Shown piece after piece: positions 29,080 through 41,032 of a DNA stretch of 64,000 nt (its first letter is position 1; each line of letters opens with the position of its first letter). Source of the stretch: Closterium sp. NIES-65. Taxonomy: Eukaryota > Streptophyta > Zygnematophyceae > Desmidiales > Closteriaceae. A model generated the notes under the pieces. It saw nothing but the letters and a program-made list of their open reading frames with translations, did no database searches and had not been told where the DNA came from. The stretch covers positions 1 to 64,000 of the forward strand of contig CANXME010001279.1 of NCBI GenBank assembly GCA_948144175.1. Reading direction: 5' to 3'. A program made the translations under genes and the position numbers.

Positions 29080-31628
29080 AGTGTTGCATTGACAGTGCCA
29101 AAGGCAAATCACACTGGTGTAGTCATTAGGAAGCAATATTCTGCTTTTGTTTTGAAACGGAACTATAGCACAAGGATACACAAGAGTCCATACACATGTA
29201 TTCTACTTGCATTTATAACCTACAGTTTCAAAAGAATCACCAACTTTCAGCATTGTCAACATGAGAGTTAAGGTGAACAATGGGGATGCGGGGGGTAGAG
29301 GGAGGGAGGGGAGGGTAGGGAGCAAGATTTTACGATAAGGAATTAAGTCAAGAACATTCCTGTGCGTAACAGCAGCCAACACTACTGAGTACAAAGTCGA
29401 GGAGTCGGGCGAACCGAACCAACAAAGATTGTTGTCAGATAAAAACATTTCCACGCAGAACCATTTGAATGGTAAAAGGCGACAACAGGTTTGAAACGGG
29501 TTCCCGCACCACACAACTGAATCTCGATGCAGTAAGAGAATCTAACCCTTAGAATACATGGCTAGCTAAGCAGTTTGGTATTTCATACAGAGAGACATGC
29601 TCTAGGAGCTGGTCTCTTTGCCTCTCCTTCCTAGTACAAAGGCACCGGAGCCTTCGGCGCACATGAGGAACGGCGAGCAACATGCTGAAAAACTTACTAG
29701 AAAGGAGAGCAAGTTACAACATGAAAGAGTGACAAGAACACATACAAAGCCCCAAAGTTTGTAAATTCCACCTCTTGTATGACAATGTCCAGCCCAGCTC
29801 CCTACTAGAAAGGCATAGTGCCGGCGTAGCGGAAACGTGTTTGTAGAAAGAACAAGATAGAAAGCTTGCATTGGAAATGAGTTGAGAATTGATTGATTGA
29901 GAAGTGACACAGCAGGGCATTGATGGACCCACCTAACTCTCATAGGATGGCCCCATTCACACCAATAATGGTGCACCAATAATTCTCCCCCCTACCCTCT
30001 AATAATGATAGGCTCCAATGATTCTGGCCCTACAATAATTGTGACAATTATTGTAGGACCTGGAGGCTTATAAAGGGGACTACACTAAAACCAAACAGCA
30101 CACTGGTATACAGTATTCGTTATACTGTACTCGGATTTCCAACACTCCCAAGGCTAATCTTCAGCCATCAGCACCAAACGCCCCTTTGTCCACGGAGTGC
30201 AGACGCACTTGCAGAAGTAAGACCAACGCCGTTCTCCTGTTCTGCCACAGCCAAGAATGCGCAAAGGACAGAGGCGCCGGTGCCATCATTCTGCCCCAGC
30301 ATGTCAAGAACGTGTGGGAGGTGCAACAGATCTCACAGTAGTGAGGCAAATGCACGATTCACCCACAACTGCTGCACCTAGCTCAGCACTGGATCACGGG
30401 CTTCAGGGAGATGGGCCTTGAACATGTCATGCAGCTGGTCAAGCACAGTTTCCGTACTCGCTGCAAATGGCGCTCCAACCGAAGCGGCGATGCCTTGCCC
30501 AAACCCTGACCAATTGGCCACGACACATCATCAGGAGACGTCAGGCAGCCCTCGTGCTAATCCACATCTGGGCACAATGCTTTGTGGTGGCGTATTAGGC
30601 CATCTCGATGGGTCCTCTACCACCACCTCTTCCTCAAGCTTGGTGTTAGGAATGTACTCCGTCAGCGGCGGGGCCTGGTGTTACAGCTGTTGCTTGGTCT
30701 GCCATCGCAACAATGCTAAACGTTGCGGCTGAGCTATCTCCCGCCGTTGTTGCTGCTGCTGCTGTCGCTGCAGTTGCTGCAACCTCTGTTGCTATTGATG
30801 TTGTTGTTACTGGCGCTGCTGTATCTGGTGATGCCGCGTCATCCGTCAGGGTTCTGCCGGTGCCCCTGGCGGGCGCCGACGGGGAAGGCGGAACTGCTGC
30901 TTCGAAGGGGGCGACCGAAATGTCCATGCACGGGTTAGCGGGGAACGGTATCGCAGGGCCTGCCTTTCACACCTACCCGGGCAGCTCGCCGATCTCATCG
31001 CCTTCAGACAGCGCCGGTGCAACTCAAAGCAGGGCTGGCACCTGGCCACCCTGGCCTGCTGTCGGGGTTGCTACACTGAAGCCAGCAGCGAGGGTGCACC
31101 AAAGTGGAGTCACGCATCCTCGTCCATCAACGAGACACGCTGACGCAAAAACTGGGTATGCATGTGAGCAATGGGAGGCAAAAACCACAAGAGTCGTCGT
31201 TGCAGACGTCGCTACAGCACAGGCGACCACAACACAAGCGGCCATGCGGCGGGGGATGTGCAAGACCATACGAGAGGGATGAGTACGTTGAGGAGCCCCA
31301 AGAGGGAGTGCATTGTGAATCCTTACAGGGGGTGCACCATGACAGTGGCAGGTGGAGGGAGGGGAGTAGCGGACGAAGGGGTTGGGGAGGGGGGAGATCC
31401 AAAGGTGTGCAATGGCCACATAAAACCGGAGTCCGAAACAGCCCAAAACTGCCTCAACCTTCCTAACTTTGGTTGGGGGTTATTTGGTAGATGACAGTCA
31501 ACTTCGTGAAGTGTGGGAACGATTTTGACGACCCGAAATCCGTGTACTAGCAATGACGACAGCAGTGACGATTTCGCCTATTGAAGTTGCTCTAAATTTG
31601 AAATTCTCGCGAAGGAGTTCACGGGTTG
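29080..31628. other. Unassigned sequence with possible promoter
   Basis: 29080-30000 shows no gene. 30029-30057 is a perfect 13-bp inverted repeat with a 3-base loop, followed by TATAAA at 30069-30074. That is a plausible promoter or LTR-like U3/R, but no LTR ends were confirmed. The plus frame 30713-31282 (Ala/Val-rich) and an overlapping plus-strand frame near 30945-31140 with a CC-x2-C cluster are open but unrecognised. Confidence 0.4.
30029..30074 (+). promoter_or_regulatory. Inverted repeat plus TATA box
   Basis: CCTACAATAATTG, TGA, CAATTATTGTAGG (30029-30057), then TATAAA at 30069. No coding frame nearby is convincing, so the regulated unit is unknown. Confidence 0.35.
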
Positions 31629-32816
31629 TGTTAACAGGAATGGAGTGTTGGCCTCGCCCTCGCTTGGGCAACGCCGACGACTTGGTCGGATGTACGGGAG
31701 TAGCAGCCGACCGTTCACAGTGGGAGAGCTGCTCGACAGGCTTCGTCGAGCTGCAGAAGACCGCTGTGGTGTTGCTGTGGACCAGGGAGCTCGACAGCCG
31801 CAAATGACTGGTCTGGGCGATGGGTGGGACGTCGACCAGGACCTACAGCTCGACCGGGTGGTCTCCTAAGCATCCCGTCGACTTGCCGTTCGACCGTGAG
31901 GTCTCCGGAGCATCCCGTCGACCTGCCGTTCGACCGGGAGGTCTCCGGAGCATCCCGTCGACCTGCCGTTCGACCGGGAGGTCTTCGGAGCATCCCGTCG
32001 ACTTGTCGTTTGACCGAGAGGTCTCCGAGGCATCCTGTCGACCTACAGTTCGACCGGGAGGTCGACGGAGCAGTCCGTCGACCTGACAAGTGAGCAGCGG
32101 TCGACGAGGGGAGCTCGCGGACAACCGCTGACGGTTCTGGTCGACGGAAGGGGTCCGTCGACCAGAGGGTAGCTCGACGAGAGTTGTGATCGACCAGAGG
32201 GACCTGGGGGTCGACCAGAAGCAGTGGTGGTCGACCGGAAGCACCTAGTGGTCGTCCGGGTTGACCGGGTAACCTGCTCGACGAGTTCTGCGGAGGCGGC
32301 GAACGTCGTGGAGGTCGCGATGGCGAAGGAGACTGCCTTCTGGTATCCTGAAGTCGATGTGGCTCGTCAGGCACAGACAACAGCCGACAGATGCCCAACG
32401 AGGCAAGTCGCGCCAATTGTCTGCGCGCACCTGCGAGCGTGTGCATTGCTGTGTTCTACGGGGCAACGCTGGACAGCCACTCTGCTGCAACGTTGGCATG
32501 CCATCGACCTGCTCTGTTGGTAGGTCGCCTTTGTGCAGTGCTGGCGCGGCTCCTCTACGCAACGCTGGCAGGCGGTCGACCGAGCTGTGCTGGCGGTCGA
32601 CCAGGCTAGCAGCAGGGTTGCTAGGTGCTTGATGTAGTCATTCTGTCATTGCTTGTTCAATTATTTTGTAATTCCAACTTTGCTAGTGGAAACTCTTGCC
32701 AATTTCTCCCGTGAATGTGCAAGCACTAAGGAACCAAGCAAAGCTACGATCACCTCTAGTAGTTCGTGCCAACCCCTGTAGTCTAGCCCACTACCGTTGT
32801 AGAGTGTCTCTCCGCA
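31629..32816 (+). mobile_element. Solo LTR of the LTR3 family (TSD GGTTG)
   Basis: Begins TGTTAA, ends CTCCGCA and is flanked by GGTTG at 31624-31628 and 32817-32821. It matches the 3' LTR of copia Z (59208-60174). A solo LTR with intact duplications is the product of LTR-LTR recombination. 1188 bp, longer than the Z copy because it carries more 40-bp repeats. Confidence 0.93.
31861..32090. repeat. 40-bp tandem repeats inside LTR3
   Basis: Five full units and a partial one of about 40 bp, each containing GGAGCATCCCGTCGAC and TTCGACCG. The Z copy has about two (59384-59475). Units differ by a few substitutions. Confidence 0.88.
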
Positions 32817-32821
32817 GGTTG

Positions 32822-33799
32822 CATTTGGGATCTGGTAACCCTCACGACAGTATATCACTCAGCGATCTGTGGCTTCCAATTTCGGCACCCACCCTAGTTC
32901 GCGAGCCAGTTGCGGCTCTTTTCCCAACCAACCTTCCTAACTTTGAAACCTATGAGACTTCGGTTTTAAATTTGGAACTTGGTGTGGACATCACGGGAGA
33001 CTAGAAGTGTTAGCTTCTCAAGCTAATGATAGGCCTGCTAATTGTGAAAAGTGAGGAAAGAGGGAAATGATGCCCTCAGAAAACAAGGAATGTGATGTCT
33101 CATTGAAGGAGGAACCCTAGATGGGCAACCACCACGTCGATCGAGGGAGAAATCAGGCAGAAACAAGAACGAAGCTCGGCATGAAGTGCTAGCGAACCAA
33201 CAAAATACAGAGGCTGGGAGCTGCGATGTTTGGTCCCTGTTGAAGATAGCTGATGATGCTGAAGTTTGGAGGCTCATTGAAGGATGGTCTGTGGAACCTC
33301 TTAGGAACAACGCCCAACCATTCCTGGTTCAGAAACTCCCCCTCCGAATTCCTGGGAAGGTACATCTATCCCACTCTTACGACTGATAAAATGCCCTACC
33401 TACCTAGGAGCTTGGCGCGTTTTGCCGTTTTGACCCAATTGACCTTTCGCGCCAACACTTGTGTTCTTTTGGGAAACCGTTGGTCAGCAGAAGAAGCGAG
33501 GCTCCAGCTTTTTCGCACTGAAGATTGGGAGTCGCTATATCAGTAGGCCAGCACCATCACAAACAGCTTACAACCGATCTGAACTGGACCCCGAGGGTAT
33601 GTGTGCTAGGGCAGAAGGTCTCGTGCGGAAAGCTAATCTGGTGAAAGCTGTTGCATCACAGTACATCTTCACATCATCACATCACTCCCTCTTGGCAAAG
33701 TCATAGCGAAGTGCCATGGAATTGGGGCGGGAACATCATGGATGTGCTCTAAACACCTATGTAAACTAGCCTTCTCAAATGGAGAAGCCTTGACGCACC
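32822..33799. other. Unassigned sequence
   Basis: No domain or repeat recognised. It could be the 5' part of the decayed non-LTR element that follows, but I cannot support that. Confidence 0.35.
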
Positions 33800-34683
33800 T
33801 CCTTGGTATAGATAATACAACTCGCACACTTCCCAACCTTCGGTGCGAGATCTCTTCAACAATTTCCTGCTTAAAACATTGAACAATAACCTCCTTTCGA
33901 TACCGAATAGCCTTGCAAAAGGTAGGAGGCGCAATTAGACCTATCACGATAGGAGAAGTGCTTCTATGTCTAGCTGCCAAAACTGCTTTACGTCAGTTAG
34001 GCAGTTGGATCTGCAAATTCTACTCACAAGTTCAGTTCAGGGTAGCACTCAAAGGAGGAGCTGAATGCGTCATCCACACCGTGATGGGACTACTCAAAGG
34101 ACCCTACTAGGATCGCCCTGCAGCTCAATGCCGAAAACGTCTTCAACTGAGCTGAGTGTGCTACATTCTTATATCACTACAGTGGACAGGACCATATAGA
34201 ATTCCCCCCTTGTCTGCCTACTATAAGGTGCCCCATCTAACTTATTTGTGGATGCCGGGTTCGGCACGCCTTAACTCAGGAGCATGCGAGGACTAGCGGA
34301 ATCCACTCGGCCCACTGTTGTTTGCTGCTGCAATTCATCTGGCCTTCCTTATGGCGGCCTTGGTCTTCCCCTCAGCAGCGATCATGGCATACACTCACAG
34401 CAATACCATCGTCGAATCGCCGCATGATGTCCGCGAGGTGCAAGACAAGGAACTGCGTGGCGGTGGCTTGAGATGTAACCTATCCAAATCATCGGCGTGG
34501 ACCCTGGCGTGAACAATGGCGGACTTTCCGGAAGGGTTAGTGGCAGAAATGGAAGGCATTGTGTCCTTGGTAGCCCAGTTGGCACACATGACTACAAGAT
34601 GTGCTTTATTTGCACCGCTGGACCTTATCAACAACCTACACCCACAGCACAATCTCTTGCTATTGCCACGCTGCATTTCAAGG
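33800..34683 (+). pseudogene. Decayed non-LTR-type reverse transcriptase, 5' part
   Basis: Broken frames still show RT blocks in the right order. IRPITIGEVLLCLAAK lies near 33925. A degraded LQLNAENVFN (LQLDxxNAFN type) lies near 34120. PLGPLLFAAAIH lies near 34300, and AYTHSNTIV near 34390 sits where a YxDD site is expected, so the catalytic Asp pair is lost. GLRCNLSKSSAWTL follows. Many stops. Element Y is inserted after the AGAGT at 34684-34688. The continuation is on the minus strand at 52744-52070, because of the inversion. Confidence 0.68.
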
Positions 34684-34688
34684 AGAGT

Positions 34689-35564
34689 TGTTAGAGACTA
34701 AGGACGGAGTCTATGAAGATTAGGTGCCTAAATCTCTCAAAAATCGTTGGTCTCTATTTCTGGACAGAATAGTCGCGCTCACAAGAAACGCCGTCGACAA
34801 AAAACGCACTGTCAAAACTTCACCAAGTTCGGATATGTTGTAGCTCTATTTTGTGGCTACAATTTCCAAGTTGAATCATACGAAAAAGTGAAGTATTTCT
34901 TGAGTTATCAATTTTGGCGCACTAGAGGGTATGCTGCCATGGAATCTTAACTCAATCACAATTGTCTCACACAAGTTCACAATTACTACACAAGAGAGTT
35001 AGAGTAGCAATAAACCAGGTGGGATGGGATGAGGAGGACAAGAGGGAAGGTCCCAAGATACTCCCCAACCAAGAAAACCCCATGCCACACAATTCCCCTC
35101 TCCATAGGCAATCCCACATTCACTTTTGTCACTTTCCCAACCCATGCAATCCACCTTGCCCAACTTGGCCACACTTGCCAACCTGGTTTGGTTTCACCCA
35201 ACCATTTGGCAGCAACTACAGTAGAAAGGACGAATTTCCCAACCCCCAAAAGTCTGTACCCCATATTGAGTCAACCCCACAACTTCCCACAGTTGCCACA
35301 ATCAAATATGAAAAGCATACGAACTTCAACGTTCGTAACTTTCCTGTTCGTGCTCCGATTGAAGCGATACTTGGTTCTTCGGAAAGCTCTTGAGCAGAGG
35401 AGTCACTTCAGATATCTGCTCAAGCCAAATAACATTCACACACACTCAGAAAAACCAAACCGCACAAAACACAAATTCTTGCACATGCTCACACCACCAA
35501 GCAGCGCACGAGCACATAATGGGAGGCAGACAGACATGAATGCATATGATTGCATCACACAACA
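34689..35564 (-). repeat. LTR1, 3' LTR of element Y
   Basis: 876 bp. Read on the minus strand it begins TGTTGTGTGATGC after a GAGGGGGAG polypurine tract (about 35566-35577) and ends CTCTAACA. It is preceded on the plus strand by the TSD AGAGT (34684-34688). The partner LTR1 at 52750-53626 is about 97% identical by eye but in the opposite orientation. Confidence 0.93.
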
Positions 35565-37473
35565 AACTCCCCCTCTGGCTGCCAACCATCATCCCACATG
35601 CCATAGCTCAAGCATGCACCCTCAATGCACACTCATCCCAGCAAGCTTCATGCCCTTCCAATGCTCAGATTCAGCCAGGGGCTTGGTGAGAATGTCAACC
35701 GCCTGGTGATGGGTCTTCACAATCTCCAGCCCCACCTCCTTGTCCAGGAGCCTCCTCACCCAGTGCCACTTAGGCCTGATGTGTTTGGTCAGCCCATGAA
35801 GACAAGCATTCTTTGCTAGCTTCACCGCCGACTCATTGTCACAGAAAATCACTGTCGCCTCCCTCTGGCACACTCCGATCTCCTCCAACAAACGCCTTTG
35901 CCACACCACCTACTTTGCCCCATGATGCAGGGCCATGTAATCTGTCTCACACGAGGACTGCCCCATCTCGTTCTGCTTCTTGCTGCGCCCGCTCACTGCA
36001 CCACCTCCAAACAGGCACACATAGCCTCCAATGCTGGTGCCATCCGCCTTCACAGAGTTGAAGCTGGCGTCGGTGTAGCAGGTCAGGAGCATCTCCCCCT
36101 TGCCCAAATCAGTTGCACCCCTCTGCAGCCTCTGTCGCACAGCACTGTACTCCAAGCCCACTGATGCCGTAGCGCTCACATAGCGGACCAAACTCTTGGC
36201 CGCTTCCAGCTACTCATGACTGGGGCGTGAAACCACACTAGCAAGCCTAGATGTAGCAAAGGCAATGTCAGGCCGCGTGTGGTTAGCCGCATAGTTGAGT
36301 GCCCCCACCATGGAATGAAAAAGTTTCCTGTCACTCTCACCCACTACCTCTTCATCAGCACATGGCTCCACAGTGAACCCCGAAGGCAGTGGGGTGGCTG
36401 GCTTTCCTCCATCTTGCAGCCCATACTTCTCGGCCAGCCCCTCACAGTACTTCCTCTGGTGCAACCTCAACACTCCCTTGTCAAGGTCCCTCTCCACATG
36501 CATCCCCAGGTAGTACTTCACATCTCCCATCTTGGAACACTTGAACTGCATCTCCAGCATCTCCTCCACACGCTCAATCATTGCATACGACTCAGAGAAG
36601 AGCAGGATGTTGTCCACATACACCAGGAGCATGAGAAACTGCTCCTTGTAGCAGGAAAAAGCTGTGGTCACACCCACTCTTCTTAAACCCCCCTGCCAAC
36701 AGTGTCTCCTCTAGCTTGTGGTACCATGCACGAGGAGCCTGCTTCAGGCCATAGATGGCCTTCTTCAGCCTGCACACCCTGCCGCTCCCATCATCCAAAC
36801 CCTCAGGTTGTAACATGTACAGCTCCTCCAGAATGATCCCATTGAGGAAGGCGGTGGTGATGTCCATCTGCTTCACCCGCCATCCACGGTTTGCTGCCAT
36901 TGCCAGCGACACTTTCAATGTTGTGCCTTTCCCCACAGGAGCAAAGATCTCGTCATAATCCTTCCCCTTTGTCTGCTGAAACCCCTTAGCCACAAGCCTT
37001 GACTTGTAGCGGGTCAGCTCCCCATCAGGTCCGTACTTGTGCCTGAAAATCAGCTTGGAAGAAATGGCCTTCTTCCCAGGTGGCAGCTCACACAGCTCCC
37101 ACGTCTCATTCTCCAGCAGAGAGTCATACTCCTCCTTCACACTCTGCTTCCATTTTTCAGCATCCGGCCCACTCAATGCCTCAGCTAGCGTCTTGGGCTC
37201 AGGGACAGCTGCCCAGTAGCAGTGTGCTATCTCCTCCTCATCACACTGCTCAGCCACACTCCCAGCCCTTACCACCTTTGGCTTGCCAAAGCTCGGATAG
37301 GTCAGCCGGTTAGGAGGGCGCACATCCCTCCTTGGACGGTTTGCCGGACGTGCGGCACCTTATGGAGCACCTTGCTGCTGCTGCTACTGCGGCTGCTGCT
37401 GCTGCTGCTCCACCTCAGGTTCTCCCCCATCCTCAGTCACCCTAGAGATCTCCTCCTCTAAGACAGTGACCTG
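35565..37473 (-). pseudogene. RT-RNase H half of element Y pol
   Basis: Copia RT and RNase H, read leftwards from a Gln-rich linker. 37323-36592 is open, with WELCELPPGKK, IFRHKYGPDG, MDITTAFLNG and KAIYGLKQAPRAWY. The next frame has VYVDNILLF near 36615: the second Asp of YVDD is Asn, consistent with a C-to-T change at a CG on the other strand. RNase H blocks (CYTDASFNSVK, SCETDYMAL, FCDNESAVKLAKN, VDILTKPL) run to the end at 35622 in shifted frames. Protease and integrase are absent; the sequence to the right belongs to element X. Confidence 0.87.
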
Positions 37474-38286
37474 CACTTGTCTCGAAGGCCGCTGCACCTC
37501 ATCGGCCTCATTGCCCTCCATTTTCCCGCCTCCCTTTCCTGACCGTTTGCCATCACGGCCTCCACCACGTCCCGTTCCCTTGCCACCTTGCTGATCTGAG
37601 GGCTCCTCATCCTTAGTGGCCCCCCTCCCCGCCCCTTGCCACTTCTTGCCTTTACCCCCTTTGCCTCCTTGCACGGCGTAGCTGCTGCTCCCCTCTTCAC
37701 TTCCTCTCAATTGGCGCCTACAGAAGTCCTCTTCAAGAATTTTTGTGTGGATCCACTCCAACGTCCAAAGACTCTGGTTCTGGGGAAGGCTTAAGCCGCT
37801 CGTGAAGATCATCCAAGACTCTGGCAGCAGTGACAGCATCTTTACACGCTTGGTTTGCTCGGGGTAGACAATTCCGGCGATGGCAAGCTTGGCGTAGAGT
37901 TCTCTCACCTTGTCTAGGACCGGGTGAACAGATTCTCCTTCACTAAGGCGAAAGGTGGAGAGCTCTCTCTCCAACTTGAGAGTAGCTACAACTGATGTGG
38001 GGGCATGGAGGTCCTTGAGCACGGCCCATGCCTTGGGACCGCACTCTTCATCCGGAAGGAGGTGGGTGATGTGCTGGCGTTGGGTGAGATCTAAGCTTTG
38101 AGATAAGTAGTACCCGGCGGAAGAACGTTCGTCCCACTCGTTTTGAAGCTCCAGGGCACTAGGTCGTTTCTCGCTACCTATCATGAGCTTCAAAAGACCT
38201 ATCTGCCAAAAATACAGCCGCATCTTCCAAGACCAATCGTCATAGCCCTCTCCACTCAACTTGTCAATGGAGAAGTTCTTCAACAC
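37384..38286 (-). CDS. gag of element X, fused to Y linker
   Basis: ATG at 38286. The N-terminal two thirds is a copia gag domain (KLSGEGYDDWSWKM, YYLSQSLDLTQRQHI, PKAWAVLKDLHAP, LERELSTFRLSEGESV). A basic Gly/Lys-rich tail follows. No CCHC knuckle is seen. After about residue 260 the sequence passes through the 30-bp breakpoint into the Glu/Gln-rich linker upstream of Y RT, without a frame break until the TAG at 37384-37386. The open frame is therefore a fusion created by rearrangement. A different gag belonging to Y is at 53863. Confidence 0.82.
   Translation of the reverse strand: MLKNFSIDKLSGEGYDDWSWKMRLYFWQIGLLKLMIGSEKRPSALELQNEWDERSSAGYYLSQSLDLTQRQHITHLLPDEECGPKAWAVLKDLHAPTSVVATLKLERELSTFRLSEGESVHPVLDKVRELYAKLAIAGIVYPEQTKRVKMLSLLPESWMIFTSGLSLPQNQSLWTLEWIHTKILEEDFCRRQLRGSEEGSSSYAVQGGKGGKGKKWQGAGRGATKDEEPSDQQGGKGTGRGGGRDGKRSGKGGGKMEGNEADEVQRPSRQVQVTVLEEEISRVTEDGGEPEVEQQQQQPQ
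37474..37503 (-). other. Left inversion breakpoint, 30-bp shared sequence
   Basis: This 30-bp sequence is repeated exactly, on the plus strand, at 54287-54316. To its left lie Y linker and RT; to its right lies X gag. It is the best candidate for the site of the exchange between X and Y. Confidence 0.65.
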
Positions 38287-38424
38287 CTCTCTTAGCGGCC
38301 CTGGCTCGTCCGGGCTATCCTAGGCGCGGAGACACCAGATTCTTGGCTACCACTACTCGCGGGGGCTGAATTCCCTTCTCCAGGCGACCCCATTGATGGA
38401 TACGTTGAGAATGGCTAAGGACCA

Positions 38425-38436
38425 GCTCTGATACCA
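38425..38436 (-). promoter_or_regulatory. Primer-binding site of element X
   Basis: TGGTATCAGAGC on the minus strand, two bases inside the LTR2 end. It shows that the LTR to its right is a 5' LTR. Confidence 0.88.
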
Positions 38437-38438
38437 CG

Positions 38439-39655
38439 TGTTGACTCTAAATACTATGCGGAAGTGTTTAAAACTGGACCACGAAAACAAACTTGGCAAC
38501 ACTTAACTTCACTTTGAACCCTCCGAGTGTGACAGCTTGTCACCTCATAGCCAAGGGTATAACAGAAACAAAGTGAGTAGTTATGCCTTGCTTGATTTGT
38601 GGAGTGAGGAATCTGGTCGAGCAGCGTTTTGGCAGCACCACGTTACTTTTCTACTCTCGTCAATACGTAGTAGTAGAATTCCGAGCTTGAAAAAGCATAA
38701 TCGCATTGATTGACTTGAAGCAAATACAAGCACACATATATATAAAGTCCTAAACACACAAAGGAAAACATAAAGCAGATGCTTAACTGGAATCCAGGCC
38801 TTCGCTTTGCTGTAGTAGAAAACGGTTGTGAAGCTGCTGAAGAATTTGGCTCAATCTGCCTCATTGGAATTAACAGTAATCCACTTGAATTAAAAACAAA
38901 GTCCCCTGCTGATTCACGTCATGAATTTCCGCGAGTTCTCATGAGGAATCATGGATACTCGTGTGAGAAACCGTTTCCAGTTATAGAACGGATTTTACCG
39001 TTTTGTACCTGCGTCGAAATGATCACGCTAAGCAGCATGACTTTCGCGCGAAATCGGCTGTGTTCCAGGTCAGCGTGGGATACGGTTAGTCAACCAAAAT
39101 CCCGGCGCACCCTCGGTCAAGCAGAAAAATCCGATCGCTGATGCGATCGTGCTTTGTCCTGCGCATGACAGGGCCATAATGAGCCCTGTGTTGTTGCGAT
39201 CGTGCAACTGTGCACGGTCGCAACAGTTGCGGCACACACACGGGCCCTGTGGGGCCACATGCGCATGTCCGGACCCCATGCGCGGGTCCTGACTTTCGCA
39301 CACTTTTTGACCAGCTCGAAATTGGTCAAAGGGGCCGAGTCAAAGACTCGAGCCCAGCACCCCCCGACACACTCGACACTCGCCACGAGTACTCATGAAA
39401 ACTCGTGAGCTTTCATGAGCTTTCATGATGCTCGTAATTATCATGAACGTTCTTAGTAGTTCATGAAAATCAGTAAACAAACATGAGTCGTCATGAGAAT
39501 TCATGACTCGTCATGATCCGTCATGACTTGTCGTGTGCCCACAACAAAAACACATGAAACAGAATGCAAAAACGAATGCGCACAGAACACACACAAAATA
39601 CGGGAATTTATGCAGGCGGCTGGTTGCCGTGCAAAATTAAGATTTGCACCCAACA
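38439..39655 (-). repeat. LTR2, 5' LTR of element X
   Basis: 1217 bp. Minus strand: TGTTGGGTGCAAATC...AGAGTCAACA. It is followed on the plus strand by CGAAA (39656-39660), the reverse complement of TTTCG found after the other LTR2 (62043-62047). The first 50 bases and the last 500 or so match the LTR2 at 60706-62042 closely; the middle differs. Confidence 0.9.
39385..39535. repeat. Cluster of TCATGA palindromes in LTR2
   Basis: About nine CATGA-centred palindromic hexamers (mostly TCATGA) within 150 bp, in the part of LTR2 that would be U3. Absent from the corresponding part of the other LTR2. Confidence 0.7.
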
Positions 39656-39683
39656 CGAAATTTTCGCGCAGCTGTTGACATAG

Positions 39684-41027
39684 TGTGAGAATTCTAGCAA
39701 GGCTTAGGAGCCATAGCTAGTTAGGTAGGAGAAGTTGAGTTCGAGTTTAGGAAAGAATATCGAGAGGAATGAGTTCACTAATCAGAATGACAAGCACAAA
39801 TAGGTAAACAGCAACACAAGGAGGTGCACCACCAAACATGATGCAATATCTACACTACAACTGCAAACGATTATATAAAATATGTAAACATATTTTGACA
39901 CGCCCCCATAATTGATTGCAGGAGTAAGTGTAAAACGCCCACTCTGGTAAGTGTAAACCGCCCACGCTGGTCACCCACTCCATCCCCTCACCCTCCCCCT
40001 CCCCCTCCCCTTCCCCCTCCCCCACACACTGCTGCAGGAGCAGCAGAGGGGGGGAAGAGAGGAGAGGTGGAGGGACGGCTGCTGGGTGGTCTCACACCCG
40101 CCACCCCAGTGCCACTCCCCGGGCTCCCCCACACCCTCACACCCTCCCCCCCAGCGGCAGCTGCAGCAGTGGGAACAAAAGGAGGAGGAGGGGGGGGGGG
40201 GGGGGGGGGGGGGGGGCGACGCACGGCCTCCCCAGGCGCCAAAGCAGGCGGTAGAGGGGGCGACACCTGCCCCCCCCTTCCACGCGGCCCCCTCAGGTCG
40301 CCTCGACAGGTGACGGGAATAGGGGGGGGGGGGGGGGGGGGGCGGTGCACGTGCCCCCGGTTTGCCGCGGCTGGCGACGGGGCATGGCCAGGGCGGGGTC
40401 GGGGCCGCAAGTGGGCGGGGCCACAGGTAAGGTGGCGGGGCCGCAGGTACGGCGGCGCGTCGTACGGGCGGCGACGGGCCGGGACAGGCGGCGCACGGGC
40501 GGCGACGAGCCGGGACGGGCGGCGACGGGCCGGGACGGGCAGCGCACGGGCGGCGACGGGCCGGGACAGCGGCGTGGGGCCGGGACGGGCGGCGCACGGG
40601 CGGCGACGGGCTGGGACGGGCGGCGACGGGCCGGTACGGGCGGCGCCAGGGCGGCGACGGGCCGCGTAGGGTGGCGACGGGCCGCTAAGGGCGGCGACGA
40701 GGCCGCGTGAAGTAAGGCAAGGGGCACGTCACGGGGCGTGCCGAACACAGATTAGCAGCGGAAGCTATAGGGTAGGCCCACAAGTCAGGACCTTAGTAGC
40801 TCTGATACCATGTGAGAATTCTAGCAAGGCTTAGGAGCCATAGCTAGTTAGGTAGGAGAAGTTGAGTTCGAGTTTAGGAAAGAATATCGAGAGGAATGAG
40901 TTCACTAATGAGAATGACAAGTACAAATAGGTAAACAGCAACACAAGGAGGTGTACTACCAAACACGATGCAATATCTACACTACAACTGCAAACGATTA
41001 TATAAAATATGTAAACATATTTTGACA
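39684..41027 (-). mobile_element. Element H, non-autonomous LTR element (TSD CATAG)
   Basis: 217-bp LTRs at 39684-39900 and 40811-41027 with about 5 differences. CATAG is at 39679-39683 and 41028-41032. The primer-binding site (TGGTATCAGAGC, minus strand) is at 40799-40810. The interior is a GC-rich leader, poly-G runs (40192-40216, 40323-40342) and no gag or pol. The leader shares the GTCACC...GGCGAC hairpin region with element D, but the LTRs are a different family. Confidence 0.95.
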
Positions 41028-41032
41028 CATAG

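Noticed and set aside
31861-32090. CRISPR-like array
   Set aside because: 40-bp units are directly adjacent without spacers, lie inside an LTR, and the host is eukaryotic.
34689-39655. One chimeric retrotransposon with two different LTRs made by template switching
   Set aside because: The same unusual pairing occurs in reverse at 52750-62042, and each LTR's TSD is found reverse-complemented at the other site. An inversion explains all of this with one event.
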